A stretch of 64,000 nt of DNA. It comes from Polytrichum commune. Its lineage: Eukaryota > Streptophyta > Polytrichopsida > Polytrichales > Polytrichaceae. The DNA lies in NCBI GenBank assembly GCA_950295325.1, contig OX485807.1:39276440-39340439 (forward strand), read 5' to 3'. The notes under the pieces are model-generated. The model made no database searches. It worked only from the letters and a program-made list of their open reading frames with translations, and had not been told where the DNA came from. The position numbers and the translations under genes are program-made. This document shows, one piece after another, positions 46,624 to 58,864 of this stretch (position 1 is its first letter; each line of letters starts with the position of its first letter).

Positions 46624-46863
46624 AGTTTTTTTAGTTTGGACTAAATATTGTAAAATTTCAAAATTCTCAATTTTTTTTGAAAGAATGTACTTCGATCTTC
46701 AATTTAGTGTGAAAGATTAAAATTTTCTCAACTTGTCATTTGTAAGGTAGTTTTTGATGTTGTCTTTCACTTTGAAAGGCAGAAAAAAAAACCATGTCGT
46801 ACAAAATGAAAATGGACCCGTAGAAAATGAGCGCTAGTGGAGGTCATTTGTTTTCTTCCACAA

Positions 46864-47208
46864 AATACACTAAATAGCCCTATAAATGTGGGATAGTGTG
46901 AAAATTAATTAGTGTGGGCCACACTAATTTTCTAATCAAGGTGAAATTAACATGGGTCCAAGACCTTGGTCTTCCCTTAAGTCTTCATGAACACATGAAT
47001 ATTAGCTATAGAACAAAAGTAGAATCAAATAATATAATCACCAACATTAATTTTCTAGAAATGCAATTAATGTGGTCCATGTTAATTTTCTACTAGAAAT
47101 TTAGCGTGGGTTGAACATTAATGTGGTACACAATAATTCTCGTTATGAGAATTAGCGTGGGTCTAGAAAAATATTGTGGCTCAAACTAATAGGACTGTTT
47201 AGTGTACC
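46864..47208. mobile_element. Probable MITE related to 46066-46388
   Basis: The left end is TACACTAAATAGCCCTATAA and the right end read inward TACACTAAACAGTCCTATTA. An internal segment at 46918-46990 is repeated at 47290-47360 (TCAAGGTGAAATTAACATGG). Boundaries are approximate. Confidence 0.45.
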
Positions 47209-47402
47209 ATCTTGGTTTTGAGATGCTACTCTAAATAGTCCTATTAGTATGGGTGGGAAATTAGCGTGGAGATAATTACTATGTGCCACATTCATTTTCT
47301 AGTCAAGGTGAAATTAACATGGGTCCAACACCTTGGATCTTTCTTTAAGTCTTCATGAAGTCTTCCAACCAACACATTGAATAGTAGTTATAAGAAGAAA
47401 AG

Positions 47403-47882
47403 AAGCCTGTGACCTTGAAATTGTGAGAACCCAAAAGAAAGTGTCCAAAGGCTGTCCCAACACACCTCCAAAGTCGTGGAGTGTGGTCACGGATACTCAA
47501 GTGTATTGTGAAGTCATATGTGACTGGGCCCTCAACCAAATGCTATTTCAATGAATTTCTATTCATGCGGGTCCTCACACATGATAAAATAGAATAAATC
47601 AACGGTTGTGAGCGTTCAAAGTGCCATGGTCTCTTGGTTTTTTGTTAGGCCTAGCTCCAAGAGGTGGTTTTTGAAAATAGTCTAAGTGACCATGAAACAC
47701 GATCCATTCAATGCCATGTAGGAATCCATGTAGACTTTACATCCATCTTGCATTCACATACTCTGTTGGTCCCTCAAGTGTAGTGTGAAGTGAACTTGGA
47801 CCGGCTCCGCCTTTTCCACCAATGAGAGTGCTTGAAGTGTAATGGTCACGGGCTCTCAATCTTGTGTGTGAAGTAGCCCTTA
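47403..47882. mobile_element. Harbinger-like MITE family B, copy 2, inverted
   Basis: The reverse complement aligns with 37675-38185. The right end is GTGTGTGAAGTAGCCC followed by TTA (47880-47882). The left end is less clear. Confidence 0.6.
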
Positions 47883-49152
47883 GAATGGAGATCACTTAGG
47901 AATTTCGAAGGGGAATACTTTTTCTTCTTTAAACTACATAACATTATTCAGATCCATAACAATGTTATGTGGGATTGACATTATTCCATAGAATATCCCC
48001 AGATATTTTCCACATTCTTTTGGAACATCGGGCATATCTATCTATCTATCTATCTATCTATGTATCTATCTACTTACTCTTTATCCTTCATTTTGTCATG
48101 GTTTCAATTTGGTTGAAGTATCCACACTTAGTTTGCGGTGTTGCTTTCTTCCAAGTTTCAAGCGGATGTCGCCTTGATTAATAAATAGGTGTTATTCAAC
48201 TCCACCCACTATTGGAATCCAATGGATTTAATGTCATATTCATTTGTTAGTTTTGTGACATTCTTAATTTCCACTAAGAGAAAGTGTTATATTTGTGACA
48301 TTGTTGTGCTCAATAAGTTGACATTAATGTAGTCAAAACACATTAGTGACCTGGCGAGCCTATATAAATGAATATTGGCATTTCGAGATCAAGCATGTAA
48401 AGAATATAACCTAACAATCTGTTACTAGAGAGAAATTTTGTTGCGTAATCTTCTCAAGCACAAGATGTCCTTAAGATTCCAAATCCGAACAGGAAACTGT
48501 CACGCACCCAGAATTCTACTTCAACAATCACACAAATATATTGTGAGCCTCAGCAAATACACTGTAATTTGAAGATCAGTATGCTTCCCAGTTTCTTTCA
48601 GACTCGAATGGCCATCCAAAACAGTGGATCATGAAGTAATCATGAATTTGAGCATAGATTTGACATAGGGATTTATGAAAAAGAATTCAGTGGCCTGGGT
48701 GGGACTTAAGAATCCGTCGACTTCTAGGTGATCACCAAGTAGATTCAGAGTCCCTGAAGCATGTGGCAATCACACTAGATAATATGTCCATGTACAAAAT
48801 GCGCAGGACTAAGGGAATTCGTTCACTTGCTGGGCAGAATGTGTAAACATTTTCTTTATTGGATTTACCAAGCTGCGGTTCAACTTGATTAAACTTCCGA
48901 GCACGACAGATTCAATTTTAATTTCTGGATCTCGAGGAATCGAGCTTCTTTCACTCACTAATCTCATAACTAAAGAAATACACGCCAAGTTAGCGTGTCA
49001 TGGCAATTAATCCAGGAAGCTTAGTAGGTCTGTAAGCATGCTTAGTCGTTTTATCCGCCACAATTTTTAATTCTTATAGATTTTAGTTGCAAATGGCCAC
49101 GTTTGTCCGGGATGTTGGTAAAGACAGGATTTCTCCATCTAGAGATCTCTAC
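47883..49152. other. Intergenic with a TCTA microsatellite
   Basis: No gene supported. (TATC)n at about 48036-48074. The last few hundred bases are probably the 3' UTR of the glucanase gene. Confidence 0.4.
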
Positions 49153-50214
49153 CTAGGGAGAGAAGTTGATGTCGTAAACCGGTGTCTCGTCCGCGTTGTA
49201 GAGGCCAAAGTGTTGTTCGATAGCCGCGCCTGTCTTTTTGTCCTCGTTGAATAGGGCGAAGATGTAGGTGTCCATGTTGACGCTGGGGCGGGCGGGCGTG
49301 CCCGCCCCGCTCAGAACATGCTTCACTAGGTTGTTGTTGTAAGTTTGTGCATTCACAACGCTTGCACCGGTGCTGCTGCTGGGCCCCGATGGCCAACCCG
49401 ACTCGGTGATCATAATCGGCACGCTTTCATATGAGCCGACACGGCCCATGGCCGCAACGACGGCGTCCACTGTTGCGTCGAACAGGTTGGTATATGTCTT
49501 TCCGTTGCCGGAGTCGGTCACCGTTGGCGCGCCGGTGTTGAAGAGCGCGTAGTCGAGGTTGATGTCGTTGCTGGGGTTGGCGTACGCGGTGTAGGGGTAG
49601 ACGTTCACCGTCATCGGAGACCCGTGCTGCACGCAGAAATCAAGGTATGACTGTAGGATCGTCGCGTATGCGTCCTGGAACGTACCATTTGATGGCGGGT
49701 ACGACGTGGCCAGGATCCCTGTCTGGTGCGGTGTGACGACCTTCACGCTGCTGGCCAAGCCCGCGTTCTGGACGGCCGTTTGCACATTCTCGATCGCGGG
49801 CATCAACTTCGACGAATCGTATGCTGAGTTTCCCAGGTACTCGTTGCCCACACCGATGTACGTGATCGTTGTGGACGCGTACGCCTGGACGTTGCTCGAC
49901 ACCCACGTTGTTGCCGCGGACTGATCGTCGGCCATGCTCGCGACTTGGTCGTTCGGGATAGTCACAAACACGTCGATCCCCGAGTTCGCAAACGCATTCA
50001 ACACGTCACTATTCGCGTCAAAGATCTTCACGTGCTTCACCCCACGCCCTTGCAGCAGCGTCACAACGTCCGTGGCTGCCGGCAAGTTGTCTCCATTGAG
50101 CCCGTAGTTTACTCCAACTGCGGCTTGAACTCTGGGCAATATCAACGTGAGTGCCACCGCAACCAAAGTCACCGCGAAACTTGTCAAATTGGTTATTGGA
50201 TTGCGCCGTGCCAT
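49153..50214 (-). CDS. Secreted GH17 beta-1,3-glucanase, single exon, 353 aa
   Basis: Endo-beta-1,3-glucanase-type glycoside hydrolase family 17, acting on callose or fungal glucans outside the cell. It begins with a hydrophobic signal peptide (about residues 11-31) and likely cleavage at VQA-A; the mature N-terminus is AVGVNYGLNGDNLP. A TIM-barrel follows, with the acid/base Glu125 in ITYIGVGNE and the nucleophile Glu271 in IMITESGWPS. VNVYPYTAY and FALFNEDKK are further GH17 hallmarks. It ends shortly after the catalytic domain, without an X8/CBM43 module or an obvious GPI-anchor tail, so a soluble secreted enzyme is likely. No intron is seen. The third codon positions are strongly GC-rich, unlike the AT-rich surroundings and the XDH gene. 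Start ATG at 50214-50212. Confidence 0.93.
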   Translation of the reverse strand: MARRNPITNLTSFAVTLVAVALTLILPRVQAAVGVNYGLNGDNLPAATDVVTLLQGRGVKHVKIFDANSDVLNAFANSGIDVFVTIPNDQVASMADDQSAATTWVSSNVQAYASTTITYIGVGNEYLGNSAYDSSKLMPAIENVQTAVQNAGLASSVKVVTPHQTGILATSYPPSNGTFQDAYATILQSYLDFCVQHGSPMTVNVYPYTAYANPSNDINLDYALFNTGAPTVTDSGNGKTYTNLFDATVDAVVAAMGRVGSYESVPIMITESGWPSGPSSSTGASVVNAQTYNNNLVKHVLSGAGTPARPSVNMDTYIFALFNEDKKTGAAIEQHFGLYNADETPVYDINFSP

Positions 50215-51079
50215 AACTATTGCTGCTAGTTACTATGAACAGCTCGTAGGAGAATCAACTGCTGCTTGGAGGTGGTAATTGTATCTGGGCCGGGGGCTGA
50301 TCCCAGAAGACTACCTTCTTGATCTCGTGGCCTGCATTTCAGAGATTCCAAATTGAATTACCAGAGCATATGATCTGCCGACCTGGATGGTCCTTCTCCA
50401 AATCTCAACATTGATATATAATCGTCAGCCCGACATTGGATCAAATGCCATTAGAGCTGTAATTTGCGTGATGACATCTTCCGCATGTGTGGACGGTTGT
50501 ATGTTATTCATGCAACTAATTGAAGAGACAGTATGCACTGATATGAATCTTGTGTCTTTTGCTTCATCAATCTAAATATGATCATCATTTAGTTTCGTAG
50601 TGTCCTGGAAATATATCTATGAGTCCCTAAACAGTCTCTAGGTTGCATATATATCCTAAGAGCATGAATCAAGTACACTAGTAGTAAAAACATAGATGGA
50701 TGGATTTAAATGTTGGCTCTTAAAAGAGCAAGCATTTGACTGGAGAGCCTCTTCGCCTGCAAACTACTGTCCCCTTTCGTGGAGGTGCGTTGCTGTAAGC
50801 CCTGTGCACTCCACTATTGTGTAGTCTACATGGAGATGGACTTCTTTCTGAACCTGATTTGAAGGATCTCCCTCAAAGTTTCTTTTTCTCACAACACATG
50901 ACCCGATTTACGAAAGGAAGAAATTAAAAGAAATCATCAATTTATCCCTTGGTCACCATTTTGAGCGGGCAAGCCTCCTGTGTAAGTCGTGTATTATCAA
51001 AGGGACACATGGACACGACAACAACACTGAATCTCTTTTGCACAAAAACCATTAAAGAGTATCACTTTCCTTCAATGTC

Positions 51080-51120
<41 letters not shown>

Positions 51121-52297
51121 TAAATTCATATAATACGAACTGTATCTGTACCTGAACAACCTCCAAATTTCATATAAAGGCAGCGTTCCAGAACCATGCA
51201 GATCTTGAGATTTTCCGGTCTATCAGTACACTATCTTGACAGGCATATATGTGAAGATTCATGTGCACTGACCTTATAACCAAATCTTGCACACTCCAGG
51301 TCAGCATATATACTACGTGGTAATCATGGTACAAATTGGCTTCTGGTTTCAACCTCACCTGAAGAAAGTCAAGACCACTCTCTTCCATTTCCTTCCGCAC
51401 AACATCATCACATACAAACAGTTACAGACAACTAGCTAGCTGGTATGTCACTCTATAATTCGCTGGTCAAGTCTCAAGCAGGTTTTGAATTTTGGAGCCA
51501 TGTACAGTCACCATGCAACAACAACAGCAACATACTAGCTTGTTACATACTTTTCGTAATTTACACGCGCACAACATGAATTTTAGGTATTTGTACGTCT
51601 GGAAAGCACAAAGCTTTTACGACCTTTTTAGAGGAAGCTAGCCACCCGCTAGCCTGCACAAGTAATGGCGTGGGTTTCAAGGTTCCAACAGACAAAATTA
51701 TTAATTGATATCTAGTGACTCACTCAGAACATAACATTACTTAGCGACGTGGGTCCTTAAAATGTAATAGTGAGATGTTAGGAGTTTAGTCTGAATTTGA
51801 ATATATGTGTGCAGTTTTTGGAACGTCTCATTGTTATATTTTGAGTGTCCACGGAACGAGAGCTTTACGCTAAGTAACGTCATGAACTGCGTCCAGACGT
51901 ATGTTTATACACGACTAATATAACTACGACGGGCCATGCATGCATTAATTAGTCAGTCACAAATGTGAATTGTTCTTTTAAAAAAATGGGTTGAACCTTT
52001 TGTAAGCCTCCTCACAAAGACAAGCTTCAAACAATGCTTGCAATGCCATACAATCTCCTCCATCATAAACTGAACTTTAAGATTATGTGGAGCAACCAAA
52101 CGTCTAATGTTGGCTTAATTAACTATCCTTGAGATGTTCACCTTTATGGAGGTTGTGTGATTCCACCAGGTGCATCCAAGAGAATTTCTCCTCTCTCTTG
52201 TGAGTCCCCATGGCCCAATACTTTTTTGGGGCAATTGAATACAACTTATTTCATTTTTCTTATATTTTAAAGAAAAACTAAAAAAGAAGAAGATTTA
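50215..52297. other. Intergenic, glucanase upstream region and microsatellite
   Basis: The first part is the glucanase promoter side. (CA)n at about 51079-51112. At 51735-51890 a weak inverted repeat (TTACTTAGCG at both ends) may mark a small MITE. No gene supported. Confidence 0.4.
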
Positions 52298-52880
52298 GGG
52301 CCGGTTTACACTATGGACCATGAAGTCAAACCATGGAAGATGACCTTTTTTCATGGTCCGACTTGATAGTCCAACTTTCATGGTCTGATTTAAACAAATA
52401 AAATCAATTTACAAAGTATGTGTTTTCCTACTGGGTGTAAACCAAATATGGATCAAGAAGAATAACCATGCACCAAAAAGTGAATGTGCTGATTTTTTAA
52501 ATATATGCCCAAAAAAGGCAATTTTGAGAAAAAATAAAAATTGAGTTTGACCATTCTTTTGTCTTCTCTTGTCTTTATCTTCTTTTCCCCAAAAAATATT
52601 TCATCAAAATTTTATTATAAAAATATTTCTCTGCCATGGGTCCTTGCCCTTTTAAACCATACCTCCTTTTTGGCCTCTCCCACCACAAAACCCATTGGAC
52701 CATGTCATTGGATAATGTAGACCTCAAAATATGTCTTTTGAAGACCTCGAACTCCATGATCACTTTGACATTTTTTCCTTGGTGTAAACCAAAGTGATCC
52801 CAAGACAAGTTCAAGAGCCAATCACAAGTTTTACATGGCCTTGGGACGACTTCATGGTCCATGGTGTGAACAGTCCCTCA
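52295..52880. mobile_element. Harbinger-like MITE, 580 bp, full length
   Basis: 52298-52877 has inverted ends GGGCCGGTTTACACTATGG and, read inward from the right, GGGACTGTTCACACCATGG, followed by ACCATGAAGTC on both sides. It is flanked by TTA and TCA. It is homologous in inverse orientation to 8042-8603 and to the fragment 30259-30512. Confidence 0.7.
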
Positions 52881-53558
52881 TGTCAAAAGTAATGAAGGAT
52901 GCAGACCTAAAAACTTTGCATGTAAGGACATTTACCCAACCTCGAGACGTATGATTTAAGAGCGTGTTTAATTACACAGTCTAGTATACATTCCATTAGT
53001 CAGCCACCATGAGCAGGAACCATATTCAGGTTGGAAAGTATTGAGCAGTGCAAAATCTATGCACTTTAGGTCGATGCATTTGACAGCCCTTCAAATTTAG
53101 TCCTCTACCCTATCGATGATGGGTGTTTGAAATATGACATTTCATGTCTGAACAACTTATGGTGCTGATACAGACACAGATGCAAATTGTCAGTGCGCAC
53201 ACGATTCTCAGATTGTATTTGCCATGCTTCTCGACATCTAAGGTGGATGTGTGTCATTCGGATACTTCTCGTAGGATATGAAAAAACACAAATAGTGCAA
53301 GATGATTAGCAAAATCCAAATCTTGCATGTAGCCATTTGCCTCATAATTTTCAGAGCTCATGTGAATATCTTTATTTATTATCAAAGTGAAGATCCTCAT
53401 GCTCATTAAGTGGAGAAATATATAGGTCCTCCCAATCATGTTGATTATAGAATTTACAATGGTTAGCACATTTCGAGCAATGTCAGTTTCTTTTTTCTTC
53501 TATTTAAGACAACCGAAACGCTTTATTTCATTGTCAAAAACTCGTCCAAAGTCACCGG

Positions 53559-53606
<48 letters not shown>

Positions 53607-54954
53607 CTTTGGGTGCATAGTATGGTTTTGCCTTTAACATGACATTGATGTGACTTTTTGGTCTATGTAATATACAATGAAATAGTGGTGGTGGTTGCCA
53701 TCGCCCCCATCATTGCCCACAAAGATGGGGGGACCACAAATTTAAAGTGATGCGTCATATCCACGGGTGCAAAGGGCCGAAACATCATGCCTCAACAAGT
53801 ATCCTTCTACGTTATTGTCAAATTTGACTAAAACAATCTAAACCATGTGTCCAAATTGACTACATAGATTATGATAAATGTTGTGGATCACACAATTAAC
53901 AACATATCCACACCAAAAGCATTAGGGATATTACCATGGGTGCAAGCTATCTACCAACTCCCACTCTATAACATCAGAGGTCCAAGAAACAAATTCAAAT
54001 GACATCTCCTTCAAATCTTGGTTGTTTTCCACACACAAATAATCTATCTTCTAGAGCTTCTTTGGATTCACATCCTTTATTACTTTCAATTGATACCTTG
54101 GTACCCTTAATTAAAAGTGAAAGTTTGAGATGATAGTAACTAGGATCTAAGTAAATATGAACAAATGGCTTGTCAAAAATTAATAAGGCATATGGGAGCA
54201 AGCATGGTCAAGTATATGAAAAAAGTGATCCGGTACATTAAAACCATAATTTTTTTGGTCAAACGCCCAAAAGTAGTAGCAAAGTGTTGTTTAAATTGGA
54301 TTGTTTTATGGTGCCCTCTATTGTTGTGTTAGGTACTCAAATATAGAATATCAAGATTGGATCTTCAAAACTTATCATTAAAATTACTGCTCAAATGTAA
54401 ATGATTAGATCGGGTTTTGGACATAGATTTCATGACCTTAAATATTTTGAAGTTGGATTTTTTTTTCATACTCCTTGAAATCACTATAAACTTGAGGTCA
54501 TCACCACAAAAATCTATAGAAAAACATAAAATTAATCTAATTTTATCATTAAATTTTTTTTTAGACAATTACATCTTCAATATATCTATTTGCATACTAC
54601 TTGCATTGTCTTCTAAAATATGTAGACTTTTCTTGAAAAAAAAATCAACATAAATTGCTTGGCTTTATAGATTAGTGTGGTCTCAATTGTTTATAAATTT
54701 TCCCTTCACAAAACTCAAAGTTGGTATATATTTTTAAATCACTTTAACTTATACCTATGTAGGGTAATGGAGTTGTGTACTTGACCGTGCTTGTGGCATT
54801 TGAGAGTATTTTTTTGCACAATTAACACATTCACATCGCACAAACAAATTATTTGATGGAAGAAACATAAGAATATGATGAAAATCTCAATGATGCATAT
54901 TTTGAGAATCAATATGATCAAATATTTCCTCTAAATGTCTATTATTCACAAATG
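52881..54954. other. Intergenic with dispersed repeat and AG microsatellite
   Basis: 53270-53475 is a copy of the 350-bp dispersed repeat (ATGATTAGCAAAATCC, TTATCAAAGTGAAGATCCTC). (AG)n at 53561-53604. No gene supported. Confidence 0.45.
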
Positions 54955-55110
54955 ACACAATGTGCATGCAACTAACATGAGCTACAACAAGGGACGCAGT
55001 TCACATCTAGAAGTACTTTCTGTCATTTCTATCATAAACTCCACAAATAGAAGTGCACATATAAAATTGTTATTTTGTCCATAACTCATAAATAAGTCTA
55101 GATTTACTTA
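54955..55110 (+). repeat. Dispersed repeat, copy 2
   Basis: Homologous to 13583-13735 in XDH intron 4 (CATGCAACTAACATG-type, GGACGCAGTTCACATCTA, CATTTCTATCATAAACTCCA). Confidence 0.5.
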
Positions 55111-58100
55111 CAACATAGTTTAGTATGGTGGTTGAAGATTTGAAAATGTAATTTGTGTTGCACACTCTTTTTTTTTGGGTGATGATATATGTTGTGGGCC
55201 ACATTGTAGGGATGTGAAGAGTATATCACATCATGATTATACCCACAATATTTACCATAAAGAATCTATAGTGCTCACTCATGTCATGCCATTGTTGGTA
55301 AGACGAGCAATCGAATCTTATGGTGACCAACTAAAAAACTATTTACATTTCTATTGCACACCAACTTAGGTGTTGATTAGTAGGCAAAGGTTACACGTTT
55401 TTCCTTTGACTACCTTTTGAAGTTGATCCAATCTTTAAATTGGCATTAAAGACTCTAATTTAAATAGAGAAACCCAACTGGAATTAATGAACATAAATTT
55501 AAATACTTATAAAGCAACGAAGAAAGTTAGTGGGGTCAAGAAGGTACACTAAATATGATATGTACTATCATATGATGTTTTATGTTATTGCAGTAACTGA
55601 TTTAGTGACTATGAATAAATTTACAAATATTGTCATCCCAACTTACTTTCAGTGCATCCAAATGCAAATTATTGAAACAAAGTTTGATATAATCTGCACC
55701 CCAACAAATATGTGATGAAATATTGTCATGGGTGATTGAAATCTGGATGAAAAATCACTTAGTAAGTGACAATACTTGCAACACTGTAAATCTATAAATC
55801 CAAAATGTTTTACAAGGATTGACAAATATTGTTAGGTTATCATTTATTGTTGGTGAAACTACACCTCAATTTACAATTAGTAGTAAGCAAGACAATTAGA
55901 ATTAGTGACACTAAATATTGTTTTTAGTGTAGTTGTTGTAGGTTGATAGCCAGTTTTGACAAAGATGTGTCAAATGATTATTTAAAATGCCAAAAGTCCA
56001 AAATTTTTTTTTTGAAAATTCTAGTATTTTCCTATGACTTCTTGAAATTTTGTCTAGTGCACATATACCTAATCAATAGGTATGAGGTATTCACATTACA
56101 CATTCCATGAGTAGTTTTTTGTTTGTTTGTTATATAAGTCCTTCCCATAAGGTGTCCACACCCCATGTGGGATATGTAAACTTGAGAGAGGAAGCCTTGG
56201 TACTCTTGTATGTAATTGTTTGTATCTTTTGTATAAAAACTTTGAATTGTATGTTTTGTTGTTGGAGGTGGTACTATGGTTGATTGTCTAAGTTTTCCTT
56301 GCTAAACACAACACCAAGAAAAGTTTTCTTCTTGGCATAATCAAGCTCCGAAAATCTATTCATGACACATGTTCTCTTCAAACCTCCTTACTTCTATGAA
56401 AATGCTTGCTAAAATTTGTTCATATCTTTTGCACAAAATTTTCAAATCACAAACTTATTCTTGGATGTAGTGCTTAATTCCATGTACCAACTTTCACTAG
56501 TTGGACACAATTCCAAATAAGTGCATCTCCTATGTGGAATTGAGGTCCAAAAATATATTAAGGAGATTGACCAAGTTCTTAGCACATAGTCTTGCAATTT
56601 CATGTTAACCCATATTCTTTGCGATGACTACACTACATAAGCTTGTGTAGAGTGAGAGTTTACCATATTTTGGCAAAAATGTAAGGTGAAGTAAAGCAAT
56701 TCCAACAAATTGTATCTATTATTTTCAATACAGTTCAACATTTTTGTGTTTAGAATTATTTTGTGTCGGACCGGCTATCAACCTATAGTACAACTCTTGG
56801 GAAACTCTTGGGAAACCCACTCTAGAAACCTTTTTGACACCTTTTTGACACCTTTTTGAAGTTACTATTTATTATCAATTCCCCACTCATTCGCAAGCTT
56901 TACCCTTCTTGTTGAGGTAATATTGCAGGTTCTCAAAGGGCACCCTGCTAACATTTGATGCACCCCGTGGGTCGTTCCCTTGCAATTTAGCTCAAGAATA
57001 CTCACGGTGAGACATCACGTAAATTTATATTCGCTTGAGAACTACCGTGCCTCATTAATATGTTCGGTCTCGAATTAATAATCCCTCTCTTCTCCTTATG
57101 ATATGAATATAATTATTGGAGTGAACACAATCTCATTATCTTAATTCTTACTCTCAATGTAAGGCATCATTGATAATAAGAACCATTAGATTTTAAGAAA
57201 GCTTCAAGAGGTGTAATAATATCCTTGATAATAATATAGTTTTCAATAAGTTATATGAATATTTAAGGTTCGTAATTCCTAAACATCAATCACACAAATG
57301 ATAGTAATTTTATAATGATGAAGAAGATCTAATATTCTTGAATCTTCCTTTTTAAGCTCAAGTGTTACTAATTATAATATTGTAACTTGACATGTATGCA
57401 TATAATAGTTGTAATTTTATGAACACATCATTGATTGTTTTGCAATGTCACGTTTAACTTCAAAGTGTTTCTTAATGACGATAGTAATTATAACTCTCTT
57501 GAGTTTTACTCAAGAGAGAGAACTCTTCTCTTTGATAGTTGATCCTTCTCTTTTAATGACATCCAACAACTCACAAAATATCTTAAGAGAAGAAGCACTT
57601 TTACTACAAAGTATTTCTTGATGACGAGAAGATTAGAACATCATTCTTACATTACTCTCTTGAGTGTTTGTTCAAGAGAGTCAGAGAACTCTTTCAACTT
57701 ATAATGACATCCAACAACTCACAAAGAATCTTGAAAGAGAAAGAAGTTCCAATTGGATATCAATTGTTATAAGTAGTTTATCAATATTACTTCATTCATA
57801 TAGATTCAAACTTTGATGTAAATTTATGTCTTCATCATTCTTGTTAATCATAAAATAAGTTCGATACTCAAACATATGTTATATAATATAATATGCATAA
57901 TAATTGTAAGTCAATTATGTAGTTTATGATAATAAGTTCCTCCTCTTTTGAAGGAGTTTGTAATCGTTAAGAAGTTTCACTTAAATCATCCATAACATGC
58001 ATATAATTCTTCAATCATACATTCACATGTATATTTATAATTCCCTTTTGAGGAGATTAATGATAAGTTCCTCTTTGAGAGATAATCTAGCTTCCTTCAC

Positions 58101-58864
58101 TCAAGTTGTATAAATTGATAATTGCTTTCTCATATCGGTCTCTCTCAAAGTTTTATTGATTCTCCAAAATGTCTTGAGCGCTTTGTTCTCACCCTCACAC
58201 TATCTTTTGAGTTCTTTCTCAAAAGAGTCTACTCAATCTACTCTACTCTTGGTTGCTCAATCACTTTAAGTTTCAAGTACCGCTTAACAAACTTGTAAGA
58301 TAATTTGAGAGAGAGGTAGAAAGATCACACATATTTGTAGAAAAGATAATGTATTGCAAAAGTGCTCCGAGAGGAGAGGTACAAAGAAACTCAAGTGTTT
58401 TTGACACTCAAATTTAAGATAACTTCGTTGTGTAGAAAATGAGGTATAGGTCTCCTAAAATGCTTCCCTTATATAGTCTTTCCTTCCTATAACACTATAT
58501 TCGTTAATTAGAGACTTTTAGATGATTTTGAGACTATTTAAGGACGCACATTTCAAATAAGAACTAGTAATTACGAACTAAAACTCGGAAATGTATAGGG
58601 TTAGAAACAATAATAAGACATAAAAACATGGAATTGAACGAAAATGTGAAGCATACATGAAAATATTGGCGTATGAAATGAGAAATGGGCATGAATGGAA
58701 GGGAAGATACGGATGATGAATGGAAATTGAATTAATTCAATTGGAATGAAATACAAGGATAATGGAAAAACCATCAATGTCTTGGAGAACACGAAATAAA
58801 ATCTAAAGTCATAGATAATATCTAATAGCCTTGAACCTATTTTTAGTTTAGGGAGTCCGTCCCA
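55111..58864. other. AT-rich intergenic DNA, no gene recognised
   Basis: Mostly 30-35% GC. At 56820-56860 there are three short direct repeats of CACCTTTTTGA. 56935-56995 (GCACCCTGCTAACATTTGAT, CACCCCGTGGGTCG) resembles the primer-binding area of some LTR elements, but no LTR was recognised. 57490-57570 and 57655-57730 are a diverged direct duplication with CTCTTGAG/CTCAAGAG inverted repeats and the shared phrase AATGACATCCAACAACTCAC. Confidence 0.4.
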
